A stretch of 35,406 nt of DNA, from positions 1 through 35,406 of the forward strand of contig NZ_CAMVPN010000018.1 of NCBI RefSeq assembly GCF_947169325.1, read 5' to 3'. A program made the position numbers and the translations under genes. Positions within the stretch are counted from its first letter, which is position 1; each line of letters begins with the position of its first letter. Below are positions 15,954-24,372 of the stretch, piece by piece. The notes below the pieces were generated by a model. That model saw only the letters and a program-made list of their open reading frames with translations, ran no database searches and was not told the origin of the DNA. Origin of the DNA: an uncultured Methanobrevibacter sp. (GTDB lineage: Archaea; Methanobacteriota; Methanobacteria; Methanobacteriales; Methanobacteriaceae).

Positions 15954-16077
15954 TTACTTCAACCATCACCAATCATGATTTTTAAAACGTTAAATAGTAT
16001 TAAATCCCCATTATCAATGCCAAATGAACTATTTTTTAAAAATGAATTTTAAAAATTATTATTTTAATTATTAAATA

Positions 16078-16118
16078 TGTAAGTGTGCACTTACATTCGA
16101 AAAACTTTATATATGGTC
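16078..16118 (+). promoter_or_regulatory. Operator-BRE-TATA promoter block, copy A (zinc-ribbon operon)
   Basis: TGTAAGTGTGCACTTACA (16078-16095) is palindromic except at the central TG. TTCGAAAA (16096-16103) and ACTTTATATATGGTC (16104-16118) follow. This is the best match to the archaeal BRE plus TATA consensus among the three copies. The start codon of the zinc-ribbon gene is about 85 bases beyond the TATA box, as in the other two copies. Confidence 0.78.
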
Positions 16119-16197
16119 TTTTTCATATAATTACTTGTGTGAAAAATGCTAATCAAAAGATTAACATGCCACAGTTAAAATTTATCAGGTGATTATT

Positions 16198-16383
16198 ATG
16201 AAGATGCATAAGATTTGTCCAAGATGCGGATCTAGAAATGTTGATTGGATCATACCTCAAAACTGGTCCCAATGCATTTGCAGAGACTGTGATTTCACAG
16301 GACCAATTATTGAAGGAAACGACGACCTTGCTGAAGAGATTCATGAAGCATACATGGAGTCTTTAGAGGAAAACGGCGAATAA
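16198..16383 (+). CDS. Small zinc-ribbon protein
   Basis: A 61-residue cytoplasmic protein. KICPRCGSRN and CICRDCDFTG give two CPxC-like knuckles (C7/C10 and C28/C31 by my count) forming one zinc ribbon. It is followed by an acidic tail (NDDLAEEIHEAYMESLEENG). I chose the ATG at 16198 because AGGTGA lies 5 bases upstream; the GTG at 16189 would sit inside that site. The following gene starts 17 bases after its stop with its own AGGAGG, so the two form an operon driven by the copy-A promoter. The role is unknown; the acidic tail and ribbon could bind nucleic acid or partner proteins. Confidence 0.75.
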   Translation: MKMHKICPRCGSRNVDWIIPQNWSQCICRDCDFTGPIIEGNDDLAEEIHEAYMESLEENGE

Positions 16384-16399
16384 AATAGGAGGGGTTGAA

Positions 16400-17200
16400 A
16401 TGTTAGGATTGAACAAAACCCAATATGATGAAAGCGTTAAAAATGCTCCAAACAATGATTCATATCAAATGATATCTACATTATTTGCAAATAACAACAA
16501 AATCGGCGTGAATGCATTGTCACTTACAGTACTCAATTTAATAAACAAAGGCCAGATCAAATGCGATATCGATATGGACGATTCATATGAAGTGGGAAAG
16601 AAATTAACCCCAGAGGACATGGAAGTAATGAAAAGGATTACCCTTAGAATCGCAAACCAAGGCGAGCTTAAAACTTCAGAAACATCAGCAATCAATCTGC
16701 TTAAAAACATGAACAGGAACAAAAAGTTCAATCTGAAGGCCATGGCAAAGCAAAGCAACAACACTTCAGTCGCCAACAAATTTGAAAAGGACCTCAACGA
16801 ATATGTAAATGCGGTTAAAAGTGAAAACGGCTATGACGGTGAAAACTACAAAGACATTTTGGAAAAAGGCAAATTAACCGGCAATGGAAAGGAACTCAAA
16901 AAGGAATGGAAAAACTTCCAGGACTATTTGAAATCAAAAGATTTGACAGAAAAATACCCTCCAGAGTCCGCTGAAGAGAATTCATCCCAAATCATCTATG
17001 GTGCATGCTTTGAAATTGAAAGGGATGCATTGAAAATAAGGCAAAACAACACAATTTTGACCGATTTCATTGACAAGGATGGATACAAGCTATTGAACAT
17101 TATCTTCAATAACGCTTTGCTGAATGTCAGCGAAAAAAGGAGAGGAGACGGAATATTCTACGGAGTAAACGACAAATACACCATTCCTGGAGGAGGATAA
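16400..17200 (+). CDS. DUF2207-like cytosolic domain protein, no membrane part
   Basis: A 266-residue soluble, Asn/Lys-rich protein with a strong AGGAGGGG site before its ATG. NALSLTVLNLINKGQIKCDI (about 38-57), a charged middle, GKELKKEWKNFQDYLKSKDL (about 155-175) and a YPPESAEENSSQIIYGACFE segment resemble the C-terminal cytoplasmic region of DUF2207 membrane proteins, in which a winged-helix-like LI.KG segment is followed by a W..F..YL motif. The usual signal peptide, extracellular domain and TM helices are absent. It ends YTIPGGG. It sits in an operon with the zinc-ribbon gene under the shared operator. The family assignment is tentative. Confidence 0.62.
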   Translation: MLGLNKTQYDESVKNAPNNDSYQMISTLFANNNKIGVNALSLTVLNLINKGQIKCDIDMDDSYEVGKKLTPEDMEVMKRITLRIANQGELKTSETSAINLLKNMNRNKKFNLKAMAKQSNNTSVANKFEKDLNEYVNAVKSENGYDGENYKDILEKGKLTGNGKELKKEWKNFQDYLKSKDLTEKYPPESAEENSSQIIYGACFEIERDALKIRQNNTILTDFIDKDGYKLLNIIFNNALLNVSEKRRGDGIFYGVNDKYTIPGGG

Positions 17201-17212
17201 TCGTAATAACAT

Positions 17213-17254
17213 GTTTTGAATATTGACACCTGATATTCAAAACTTTATTTTTTT
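17213..17254 (+). terminator. Intrinsic terminator of the zinc-ribbon/DUF2207-like operon
   Basis: GTTTTGAATAT (17213-17223) and ATATTCAAAAC (17233-17243) form a perfect 11-bp stem with a 9-base loop. TTTATTTTTTTATC follows. Bases 17255-17466 hold short open frames on both strands but no ribosome binding site or recognisable protein; T-tracts near 17443-17462 on the minus strand probably end the nifB transcript. Confidence 0.65.
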
Positions 17255-17466
17255 ATCAAGATTAACCATCAAAATAATCAATTTTCCACCCAATTTAACA
17301 TTACTATTGAGATTATCCATTAATTTAATAGCACTTAGATTGACATTAACGATTTCTATTTTGGAATATGAATGCATTTCACTTTGGGATATATATCGCA
17401 TTGACCAATAACAATCATTTCGCAAAATCAGTGATGGTAATGTGAAAAAAAATATAAAAAAAGTAT

Positions 17467-18333
17467 TTAGTAATGACTTTGTGGAGTCATTCCTAAATGA
17501 TGATCTTCGCTTTTCTTACCGGGTATTCCATAGGCATCCGCCCTGCATTGAGTGCATGCTCTGAATACAGGTATGATTTCTTCCACTTGCTCTCTGACGG
17601 ACTCCATCATTGAGCAGTCAGGGCGTGAATAATGTTTCATTTTTGCTAAAGGAATCAATGGCAATATGTTCATTAAAGAAGCTCCCCTTTTCTTGACTTC
17701 TTTAGCTATTTCAACAATATGCTCATCATTCAATCCTGGAATTAAAACTGAATTGACCTTAACGACCAACCCGTTGGCTGCTGCCTTTTCTACACCTTCA
17801 AGCTGGTTTTTGATTAAAATTTCAACAGCCTCATAACCTTTGTAGACTTTACCCTCATACTTAATGAATGAATAAATATCAACAGCAATGTCCGGATCTA
17901 TCGCATTGATTGTTACAGTAACAGAGTTCACACCAAGTTCAGCAAGCCTGTCTGCATATTTTGGAAGCAAAAGCCCATTTGTACTCATACATTTGATTAA
18001 ATCAGGCTGTTCTTCAGCCAGCTTTTCAAAGAATTTGAATGTTTCTTCATTAGCCAGTGAATCACCAGGACCTGCCACCCCCACAACGGCAATTGGACCG
18101 TCGGCAGTGACGTCATTGACATGTTTGATTGCAGCATCTGCATCCATTACACAGCTTGCAACACCCGGCCTGTTTTCCTCATCGTTAATGTCTCTTGTAC
18201 AGAAGTTACAGAAGATATTGCATTTTGGTGCAACAGGCACATGTGCCCTACCAACTTTATCATGCATTTTTTCATTAAAGCATGGATGTGCTTTAGTTAT
18301 ATGTGCAAATCTTGAACCTTTGTGTTCAGCCAT
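17467..18333 (-). CDS. nifB: NifB-type radical SAM Fe-S cluster assembly protein
   Basis: Builds the 8Fe-9S-C core from [4Fe-4S] units using SAM. The radical SAM motif is CNIFCNFC (C38, C42, C45; CX3CX2C). The typical NifB N-terminus AHPCFNEKMHDKVGRAHVPV, the SAM-binding VVGVAGPGDSLANEETF segment and the C-terminal CTQCRADAYGIPG (about C260, C263) are all present. At 288 residues it is a stand-alone NifB without the NifX-like tail of many bacterial forms. GGAGAAGTGATACT precedes the ATG. It has its own TATA box after mmp17, and no nitrogenase gene is in the window. Its position after the mmp cluster suggests it serves the MCR activation machinery. Confidence 0.92.
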   Translation of the reverse strand: MAEHKGSRFAHITKAHPCFNEKMHDKVGRAHVPVAPKCNIFCNFCTRDINDEENRPGVASCVMDADAAIKHVNDVTADGPIAVVGVAGPGDSLANEETFKFFEKLAEEQPDLIKCMSTNGLLLPKYADRLAELGVNSVTVTINAIDPDIAVDIYSFIKYEGKVYKGYEAVEILIKNQLEGVEKAAANGLVVKVNSVLIPGLNDEHIVEIAKEVKKRGASLMNILPLIPLAKMKHYSRPDCSMMESVREQVEEIIPVFRACTQCRADAYGIPGKKSEDHHLGMTPQSHY

Positions 18334-18384
18334 AGTATCACTTCTCCAATATAACTCGTGTTAATTTGTATTATTACGAACAAA

Positions 18385-18392
18385 TATATAAA
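18385..18392 (-). promoter_or_regulatory. TATA box of nifB
   Basis: On the minus strand AAAACTTTATATATTTG contains TTTATATA at 18392-18385, just after the mmp17 stop codon (18398). Transcription would begin about 25 bases on, leaving roughly 28 bases of leader with the GGAGAAGTGAT site. nifB can therefore be transcribed apart from the mmp operon, although read-through is possible. Confidence 0.6.
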
Positions 18393-18397
18393 GTTTT

Positions 18398-18958
18398 CTA
18401 TTTGCCGTTGTTTAACTCATCAATATACTCATTAGCTTTTTCAATCCATGCATCCTTGATTAGCTCGTCTGTAGCTACAACTGCAACGATGTCCTCGGTT
18501 GACATGTCTTTGATAATCTTGAAACCTTCAGGCAATATTCTAAAGATTGCATCATAGATTCTCCTCTGCAGATTTGAGTGAGGGTCATCAATGATTAATG
18601 TTTTCAAACCGGATTGGTCACCGTTAATCTCAAGCTGATACCTGTTAGGCTGATAGATTTCATCTCTTGAAAATCTTGCCCATAACTGCTTTAAGATGTT
18701 TGGAAGATAATTTTCATCGTCAACAATGATTCTTGTAATGTCTTCAGCCTTTACATAAGACAGAGTAGCCACATCTTCAAAGGCAATTGCATTTGAAGTT
18801 TTTCTCATTTTAATGGCAAGGACAAAAACAGGATCATCAGGATTGACATAAGCCTTCAAATCATCGACTGATGAACCTAAAACCAAATCCTGGAATATCT
18901 GTTTGATGATAATTTCGTAAACTTCTGCGCCTTTTTCATCATAGCATTCAACTAACAT
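18398..18958 (-). CDS. mmp17: Methanogenesis marker protein 17
   Basis: A 186-residue cytoplasmic protein found in methanogens. Recognised by MLVECYDEKGAEVYEIIIKQ, the VFVLAIKMRKTSNAIAFEDV stretch and SNLQRRIYDAIFRILPEGF. Mmp17 is a reported component of the MCR activation complex of Methanococcus maripaludis, together with McrC, Mmp3, Mmp7 and the A2 ATPase. The start follows a weak AGGGTTGAT site, 17 bases after the mmp15 stop. It is the last gene of the mmp3-6-5-15-17 operon, and nifB follows. Confidence 0.85.
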   Translation of the reverse strand: MLVECYDEKGAEVYEIIIKQIFQDLVLGSSVDDLKAYVNPDDPVFVLAIKMRKTSNAIAFEDVATLSYVKAEDITRIIVDDENYLPNILKQLWARFSRDEIYQPNRYQLEINGDQSGLKTLIIDDPHSNLQRRIYDAIFRILPEGFKIIKDMSTEDIVAVVATDELIKDAWIEKANEYIDELNNGK

Positions 18959-18975
18959 CGAATCAACCCTTAAGA

Positions 18976-20217
18976 TTATTTGTCATCGTGTCTGTGTCCC
19001 ATACCGGATACAAGAAGGGCCGCTCCGACAGCACCGATATGTTGTGAATATTCCGGAACGATAACTTCAATTCCACCTAAAGTTTCACTTACGGCTTCAA
19101 CAAGACCTGAGATTAAACTTGTTCCTCCTACCTGGATTAAAGGTTCACGGATGTCAATTTCCTGAAGCTGCTGTTCGTAAACCTGTTCTGATACTGAGTG
19201 ACATGCCGCAGCAGCCACATCAGCTTTGGAACCGCCTGCCGCAAGTGTTGTAACAAGGTCCTGAATACCGAAAACGATACAGTATGAGTTGAGCATAGCC
19301 TTTCTCCAGTCTCCCTGTACGGCCAATGGACCGAGTTCAGTGATGTCCACATCCAGCCTACGGGAAGTCATGTCCAGGAATCTTCCGGAGGCACCTGCAC
19401 AGATACCGCCCATGGTAAAGTTGTCCGGAATACCGTTGTTAACAGTAATAACCTTGTTGTCCATACCGCCGATATCCAATACGGTAGCTTCTCCTTTCTG
19501 ACAGTCTGCAAGATATACTGCACCTTTTGCATTGACTGACAATTCTTCCTGAATGAGTTCAGCTCCGAATTCCTGACCCATAGTGAATCTTCCGTAACCT
19601 GTAGTTCCGATACCGTCAACATCATCCCAACCATAGTCTGTGTTGGAAAATGCTTCTGCGGCAGCGGTCTTTGCAGATTCAATAATGTCTTTGGTGGCTG
19701 TCCAACCGGTACCGATGACCTGGTTGTTTTCCATAAGAACCGCTTTTGTAGTGGTTGAACCTGAGTCAAGTCCAAGAGTGAGGCCTTCCTGTTTTTCACG
19801 TGCAAGAATGCTTCTGCGTGTAACTGTAGTGGCCAGAGCTTCCATACGAATAAAGAGTTCATCAGCTTTTGTCCTTTCTGTAAATGAATAGGTAACTACC
19901 GGAATACGAGTATTGTTCTGAATGAAACGTCTTACCTCATTTCTAACCAATGCCGCTTCGGCACATCTGAAACATGTTGCAATGAATACGGCATCAGGTT
20001 TTGACCTGCCTTCTACAATGGCCATAGCCCTTGCAATCATCAATTTCAGACTTGAACTTTGAGCTGAAAAACCAAATTTCTCATAAGATTCATCAATGTA
20101 ATCCAAATCGATTTCAGGAAGAACAATTTCGGCACCGAACTTGTTTGCTGCCTTTTCAATTTCCTTTTGAATTCCACTATATTCTGTTCCACATGAAACT
20201 AAAGCAATTTTAACCAT
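18976..20217 (-). CDS. mmp15: Methanogenesis marker protein 15, BadF/HgdC-type ATPase
   Basis: 413 residues. The N-terminal ~140 residues include CFRCAEA (C82, C85). An actin-like ATPase domain follows with phosphate-1 motif [14 protein letters not shown] (148-161), [11 protein letters not shown] (phosphate-2), [14 protein letters not shown] with C273, and a second Cys in [12 protein letters not shown] near 313. In HgdC/BadF-type activases such cysteines hold a [4Fe-4S] cluster between two subunits, and ATP drives low-potential electron transfer. This fits a role in reductive activation of an enzyme, though Mmp15 was not, as I recall, among the named core subunits of the MCR activation complex. 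It starts 2 bases after mmp5, with GAGGAA as ribosome binding site. Confidence 0.9.
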   Translation of the reverse strand: MVKIALVSCGTEYSGIQKEIEKAANKFGAEIVLPEIDLDYIDESYEKFGFSAQSSSLKLMIARAMAIVEGRSKPDAVFIATCFRCAEAALVRNEVRRFIQNNTRIPVVTYSFTERTKADELFIRMEALATTVTRRSILAREKQEGLTLGLDSGSTTTKAVLMENNQVIGTGWTATKDIIESAKTAAAEAFSNTDYGWDDVDGIGTTGYGRFTMGQEFGAELIQEELSVNAKGAVYLADCQKGEATVLDIGGMDNKVITVNNGIPDNFTMGGICAGASGRFLDMTSRRLDVDITELGPLAVQGDWRKAMLNSYCIVFGIQDLVTTLAAGGSKADVAAAACHSVSEQVYEQQLQEIDIREPLIQVGGTSLISGLVEAVSETLGGIEVIVPEYSQHIGAVGAALLVSGMGHRHDDK

Positions 20218-20219
20218 TA

Positions 20220-20675
20220 TTATTCCTCCTCAGCAGTTTCTTCCAATGAATCTACGAATTCGTTAATTTCATTCACCATGACATAGGTTTCATCCTGATT
20301 GGTAGGATAATTAAGTTCCAATACAGGAATTCCCTTATTTCTCAATAAAAAGATTGACAGTTCATTAGTTCTTGCACATCCGATACATCCGAAACCGTAT
20401 GGCGCCCCGTCAACAACTATAGCTGCTTCGGCTTCATCTATAAGAGGGCCGATGATGGCCATCCTTCCACGAACACCTGAAGGCACTTCGATAGCTGCGT
20501 ATTTAAGACCTTTAATCGGGTCCTCTTCGGTAATGTTCATCGGTGGAGAATCAATTTCTGGATCTTTGATTTTTTGTCTGATTTGTTTTTGAAGAACTAA
20601 AGGAGTATGACCTTTTCTTTCAAGTAAATCTGCTAAGATTAATGAGTTTGGAGGATAAATAGCAATTTTAACCAT
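20220..20675 (-). CDS. mmp5: Methanogenesis marker protein 5
   Basis: A 151-residue protein of unknown biochemistry. Opens [40 protein letters not shown] and [13 protein letters not shown] (C97, C100) are the most distinctive parts, and the CxxC may bind metal. A glutamate-rich tail ends the protein. AGGTGAAAAT precedes the ATG, 8 bases after the mmp6 stop, inside the marker operon. Confidence 0.82.
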   Translation of the reverse strand: MVKIAIYPPNSLILADLLERKGHTPLVLQKQIRQKIKDPEIDSPPMNITEEDPIKGLKYAAIEVPSGVRGRMAIIGPLIDEAEAAIVVDGAPYGFGCIGCARTNELSIFLLRNKGIPVLELNYPTNQDETYVMVNEINEFVDSLEETAEEE

Positions 20676-20683
20676 ATTTTCAC

Positions 20684-21154
20684 CTATTCTTTATTTTCTA
20701 AACATTCATTCATAATTTTCTTAAATTCGTCAACGTCAACTGGTTTTTTCTCTTCCAATTCAACTTCCTTCGGATTTTCCAAGGCTTCGGCGACAAAACC
20801 CAGTATTCTGTATTCCTTTTCCATTTGGTGGAATCCTTCCCTAGGCCCAAATCTGTGACCCCTGCATCTTCTAGGGTCACCCGGAGCAAAACCTCTTTCC
20901 TTTGTGAAAATGTGGTTTGGATCTAGCTTTCTTATTTCCTCAATGGCCTTGTAGACATCTTCACTTTTACCGCTTATCATTGAACCGTAGCAGGTGTTTT
21001 TGATTGTCAGCGGCAAACCGAGCATATGAAACTCGTTTACTATCTGCTGTTCGCTTACATGAGCTCCAGGCCCGATGAAAATCATACGGGTAATTACATC
21101 AGGGTCCCAATCCTCTTTACCTAAATCAGGACTCATGGTTAGATTCGGTGACAT
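20684..21154 (-). CDS. mmp6: Methanogenesis marker protein 6
   Basis: About 156 residues. [20 protein letters not shown], a [11 protein letters not shown] segment and [20 protein letters not shown] identify the family. I prefer the ATG at 21154 (MSPNLTMS) with GGAG 9 bases upstream; it overlaps the end of mmp3 by 29 bases. An internal ATG at 21136 and a TTG at 21163 are alternatives. Function unknown; conserved with mmp3, 5, 15 and 17 in methanogen genomes. Confidence 0.8.
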   Translation of the reverse strand: MSPNLTMSPDLGKEDWDPDVITRMIFIGPGAHVSEQQIVNEFHMLGLPLTIKNTCYGSMISGKSEDVYKAIEEIRKLDPNHIFTKERGFAPGDPRRCRGHRFGPREGFHQMEKEYRILGFVAEALENPKEVELEEKKPVDVDEFKKIMNECLENKE

Positions 21155-22673
21155 AAACTTCAACTCCTTCTTTTAAACTTTCAAGATAATCATAATCTGA
21201 AACGATATCTCCAATAATGTTTGTGGCTTCAAAATTTTCCGCAGTAGGTCCGAATTCGGCATTGTCCTCAAACCTGATACCGATTAGACCTGCGCTTTTG
21301 GAAGCCATGTTGGTAATCCCTATTTGGCCCATGATGACCTTGTCAATCGGGTTGTTTTCAGGAACCAGTCCTTTTGCAGCTTTCTTATCCCCTTCAAATA
21401 TGAGAATATGCATTCCAGGCACTGCAAAGTGAACCTTGATTTTACCGACAGGATTTTCCAAAAGACCTGAGAGACGTTTGAAATATTTAACAGACCTTGG
21501 TGCATTATCTACAAATTTGATTTTGCAGATATCCTCTTTCTTAACCGCCTTAGTGATTACATGACCTTCTTTTAGGATATCGATTGTATGTCTAGGATTC
21601 TGTTCGACAATGATTGCATCATCATCTACCAATCCATCAATCAAATGTTCAACACCGGCTTCAGATAACATCTTGTTAACTGCACCCTGAGTTTGGTTAA
21701 GTAACACTAATCTTTGCTGTTCTGACTGGACAGTGATAAAGTCATTCTCTTTTGCGATATCGATGATTTCCATACCTTTTACAATTTTTCCGACTGTGGT
21801 GTGGTTCGGTGTCAATACCCTGTTTTCACGATATATGAAAAGCTTTCCAACACCCTTACCGGTATTTCTGATAGTCATTGTTCCCCTGAGTCTCTGAGTA
21901 GTGTCCTCTTTAGGTTTATCAAGACCTTCAAGTTCGTAAATACCTAAAAATGATTCACTGTCATAAGAAACCTTAATTCTGCCGTCCTTGATTATGGAAA
22001 ACAGATGCTCAACACAGATAGGTGATTTGTCATTGACCTCAAAAGATATATAGGTGTACAATTCATTTCCTTCCTCGAGAACTGTGCTCAAATCGGATAC
22101 TGAAGCGCTGTCGGTTGTTGTGCTTCTTTCGATAATCGGTTCGATGCCAGTTACCTTATCGTCATCTGTGAGATTTTCCAATGTCTTTCTGCCTCCGATA
22201 ACACGGGCAAAGATACCCTTGTTGTATGGAGGAACACTGTAGACATTGGTTGTGTTCTCCTTTAGCATAATCAAATGAGTAGACTCATTACTGAAACTGG
22301 ATAAACTTAAAACAACATCTCCCTCAAAATATTTGTATTCGTCGTGAGTAGGTTCCAAATCAGTTACGATAGGACCGATTGCCACTTCTGTAGGAGTGGA
22401 CCATCTGATGTCCAAATCAACAAAATCCTCGTATTGGTTTTTCCAGACGTCTACCAAAGGCTTTGCCTCTTGTGACTCTTCCAACTGGAGGATGATGGAA
22501 CCTTTATTTGTCTTAATTTTATACTTATCAATGTTCTTCTCAAGTTCCTTTTTACCTTTAATCAAACAGACAATACTACCAGGAGTATATGGGGCATTGG
22601 TTTGGTCAATTACATCCTGTATTGAAGAACCGTCCGCCACATCTATTTCTTCTCCATTAATTTTAATTAACAT
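21126..22673 (-). CDS. mmp3: Methanogenesis marker protein 3
   Basis: A 515-residue protein and the first gene of the marker operon. It begins MLIKINGEEIDVADGSSIQD, a ubiquitin/ThiS-like beta-grasp opening. A cyclophilin-like middle with LRGTMTIRNTGKGVGKLFIY and a further repeat-like half (ITNMASKSAGLIGIRFEDNA) follow. Mmp3 is reported as part of the MCR activation complex, where complex iron-sulfur clusters pass electrons to F430. TAGGAGATTGT precedes the ATG, and AATATATAATA about 30 bases further up is the likely TATA box. mcrC, mmp7 and atwA are not in this window. Confidence 0.87.
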   Translation of the reverse strand: MLIKINGEEIDVADGSSIQDVIDQTNAPYTPGSIVCLIKGKKELEKNIDKYKIKTNKGSIILQLEESQEAKPLVDVWKNQYEDFVDLDIRWSTPTEVAIGPIVTDLEPTHDEYKYFEGDVVLSLSSFSNESTHLIMLKENTTNVYSVPPYNKGIFARVIGGRKTLENLTDDDKVTGIEPIIERSTTTDSASVSDLSTVLEEGNELYTYISFEVNDKSPICVEHLFSIIKDGRIKVSYDSESFLGIYELEGLDKPKEDTTQRLRGTMTIRNTGKGVGKLFIYRENRVLTPNHTTVGKIVKGMEIIDIAKENDFITVQSEQQRLVLLNQTQGAVNKMLSEAGVEHLIDGLVDDDAIIVEQNPRHTIDILKEGHVITKAVKKEDICKIKFVDNAPRSVKYFKRLSGLLENPVGKIKVHFAVPGMHILIFEGDKKAAKGLVPENNPIDKVIMGQIGITNMASKSAGLIGIRFEDNAEFGPTAENFEATNIIGDIVSDYDYLESLKEGVEVYVTESNHES

Positions 22674-22804
22674 ACAATCTCCTAATAAGAATTTTTAATA
22701 TTATATATTTATCATCTTATTATATATTAAAATTATTTATTTGATTTTCAAAAATTTTATAAACACACACTGCTAACAATATATTAAAAAGGAGGAAAAA
22801 TAAC

Positions 22805-23557
22805 ATGACCATTGCAAAAAAACATATTTTTTCTTTAATATTGATTCTGATATTGGCGATTGGAGCAATATCAATAGCCAATGCATACACTGGCACAGGC
22901 TTTTCACACAACATTCCAAGCTCCAAATACTATGACATGTCCGCTTCGGATATCCTAAGCCAATACCCCGATACAGAATGCCACGTTGAGGAAAGTGCAG
23001 TCTGCACACAGGTTGTGGATGGAGACACAATATATCTGGACAACGGCAAAAAGATCCGTTTTGTCGGAGTGAATACTCCTGAAAGAGGGGTTGAAGGATA
23101 CATTGCATCCAAGAACTTTGTTCAGAAATTATGCCTCAATAAAAAAGTCGGCATCGACATTGACGACAGGAAGCACAACGACAAGTACGGACGTACATTG
23201 GCGGTCGTTATTGTCGACGGAAAAAACGTTAATGAAATGCTTTTAAAAGAAGGGCTTGCAGAGATAATGTACATGCCTCCAAGCGAGTTTTATCCATACA
23301 ACTGGGCGGGAAGCAACACACATGTGGCAGATACGCACAGCCCGTCATCTTCATCGTCAAACAGCTATTCCAGTGACACTTCTTCATCTTCATCATCGGG
23401 CTCCGGAAGCTATGTTGCAAATGCAAATACCGGAAAATTCCATGTTGCAAGCTGCGGAAGCGTGAGCAAAATGTCTGAAAAGAATAAAGTATTTCTATCA
23501 AGCAGGGATGAAGCGATAAATCAAGGATACGAACCTTGCAAAAGGTGTAATCCTTAA
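22805..23557 (+). CDS. Secreted thermonuclease-like (SNase) protein with C-terminal zinc-binding motif
   Basis: 250 residues. A signal peptide ends near AISIANA (27). The SNase OB-fold has VDGDTIYLDNGKKIRFVGVN and TPERG (71-95), with D72/D74, R85 and E93, plus KYGRTLAVV (R130). These match the catalytic Arg/Glu/Arg and calcium-binding Asp of staphylococcal nuclease, so it is probably active. A Ser-rich linker (about 180-206) leads to a small domain GKFHVASCGSVSKM...EPCKRCNP, in which H, C, C and C probably hold zinc, as in the tails of many secreted nucleases. AGGAGG precedes the ATG. It diverges from mmp3. Likely role: outside the cell, degrading nucleic acids for food or defence. Confidence 0.85.
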   Translation: MTIAKKHIFSLILILILAIGAISIANAYTGTGFSHNIPSSKYYDMSASDILSQYPDTECHVEESAVCTQVVDGDTIYLDNGKKIRFVGVNTPERGVEGYIASKNFVQKLCLNKKVGIDIDDRKHNDKYGRTLAVVIVDGKNVNEMLLKEGLAEIMYMPPSEFYPYNWAGSNTHVADTHSPSSSSSNSYSSDTSSSSSSGSGSYVANANTGKFHVASCGSVSKMSEKNKVFLSSRDEAINQGYEPCKRCNP

Positions 23558-23571
23558 TTTTCTTATTTTTT

Positions 23572-24360
23572 TTAATTCAAGTATTTCAATGATTCGATTT
23601 CCCTTTCAAATTTGCCCAAATCATTATCATCGACAATGTTTGAATAAAGCAATCCCAATGAGTAGTTGCCGATACTTTCCAGTGTCGGAATAACTATGCA
23701 GATGTATATCAAGATACCGACATACGGAATTGCGATTATCCATGATGAAATGAATGAAACGACAATCATCAGTATCGCCATGAAGATTATCCATTTGAGT
23801 ATGTTGACGACACCAATCTTTCTGATATCTCCGACAACCTTATGCATCTTCAAGGCTTCAGTCAGACTGTTTAAATAAGCCAGCCTTGCCTTTGCAAAGA
23901 ACAAAAGGATTTCAAATATGATATAGACTATAAGAACAACCAGAACTATTAGAATAAAAGAGAATATGAAATTGTGAATCTTTAGTTCCGCCAGCATGCC
24001 CATAACTGATGATCCAAATATGGAAAATGCAATGAAAAATACCAAAGCGGGCACAATCATATATGCAATTCTCAAAACAAGCAATCTGATGGAATCGTAT
24101 ATGTTTTTGGCAAAATTCAGGGAAGGCATCGCAGATGATTCGTTCAATCCGATATCCACCATTGAAAACAGATATCCCGGTGCAATTAAAAGGAATAATA
24201 AAAATGCCACACCTCCGAAAATAGTGACATACCTGTTGTCAAATATCATGCCAATTGGAATAATGGCTGCCAAAATGAATAGAATGAAAAGAATCGGCAA
24301 TTTCTTAATGTTTCTGAAAGGATACTTAACTGAATTTGATACTATTTTGCCAACATTCAT
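23572..24360 (-). CDS. DUF4013-type integral membrane protein
   Basis: 262 residues with about six hydrophobic helices (near 22-40, 46-68, 95-115, 130-155, 190-212 and 215-235). The N-terminus VGKIVSNSVKYPFRNIKKLP and the FAKARLAYLNSLTEAL segment match the archaeal DUF4013 pattern. Function unknown; such proteins are common in Methanobacteriales. AGGTGG lies 4 bases before the ATG, 12 bases after the mmp2 stop, so it is the last gene of the nob1-DUF2117-mmp2 operon. Confidence 0.68.
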   Translation of the reverse strand: MNVGKIVSNSVKYPFRNIKKLPILFILFILAAIIPIGMIFDNRYVTIFGGVAFLLFLLIAPGYLFSMVDIGLNESSAMPSLNFAKNIYDSIRLLVLRIAYMIVPALVFFIAFSIFGSSVMGMLAELKIHNFIFSFILIVLVVLIVYIIFEILLFFAKARLAYLNSLTEALKMHKVVGDIRKIGVVNILKWIIFMAILMIVVSFISSWIIAIPYVGILIYICIVIPTLESIGNYSLGLLYSNIVDDNDLGKFEREIESLKYLN

Positions 24361-24372
24361 AAAACCACCTGA

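Noticed and set aside
17223-17425. Overlapping ~62-codon frames on both strands
   Set aside because: The plus-strand frame lies in the terminator hairpin and T-tract, neither has a ribosome binding site, and the sequences look like AT-rich noise.
17467-18333. Part of a nitrogen-fixation operon
   Set aside because: No nifH, D, K, E, N or glnB-like genes flank nifB; its neighbours are methanogenesis marker genes.
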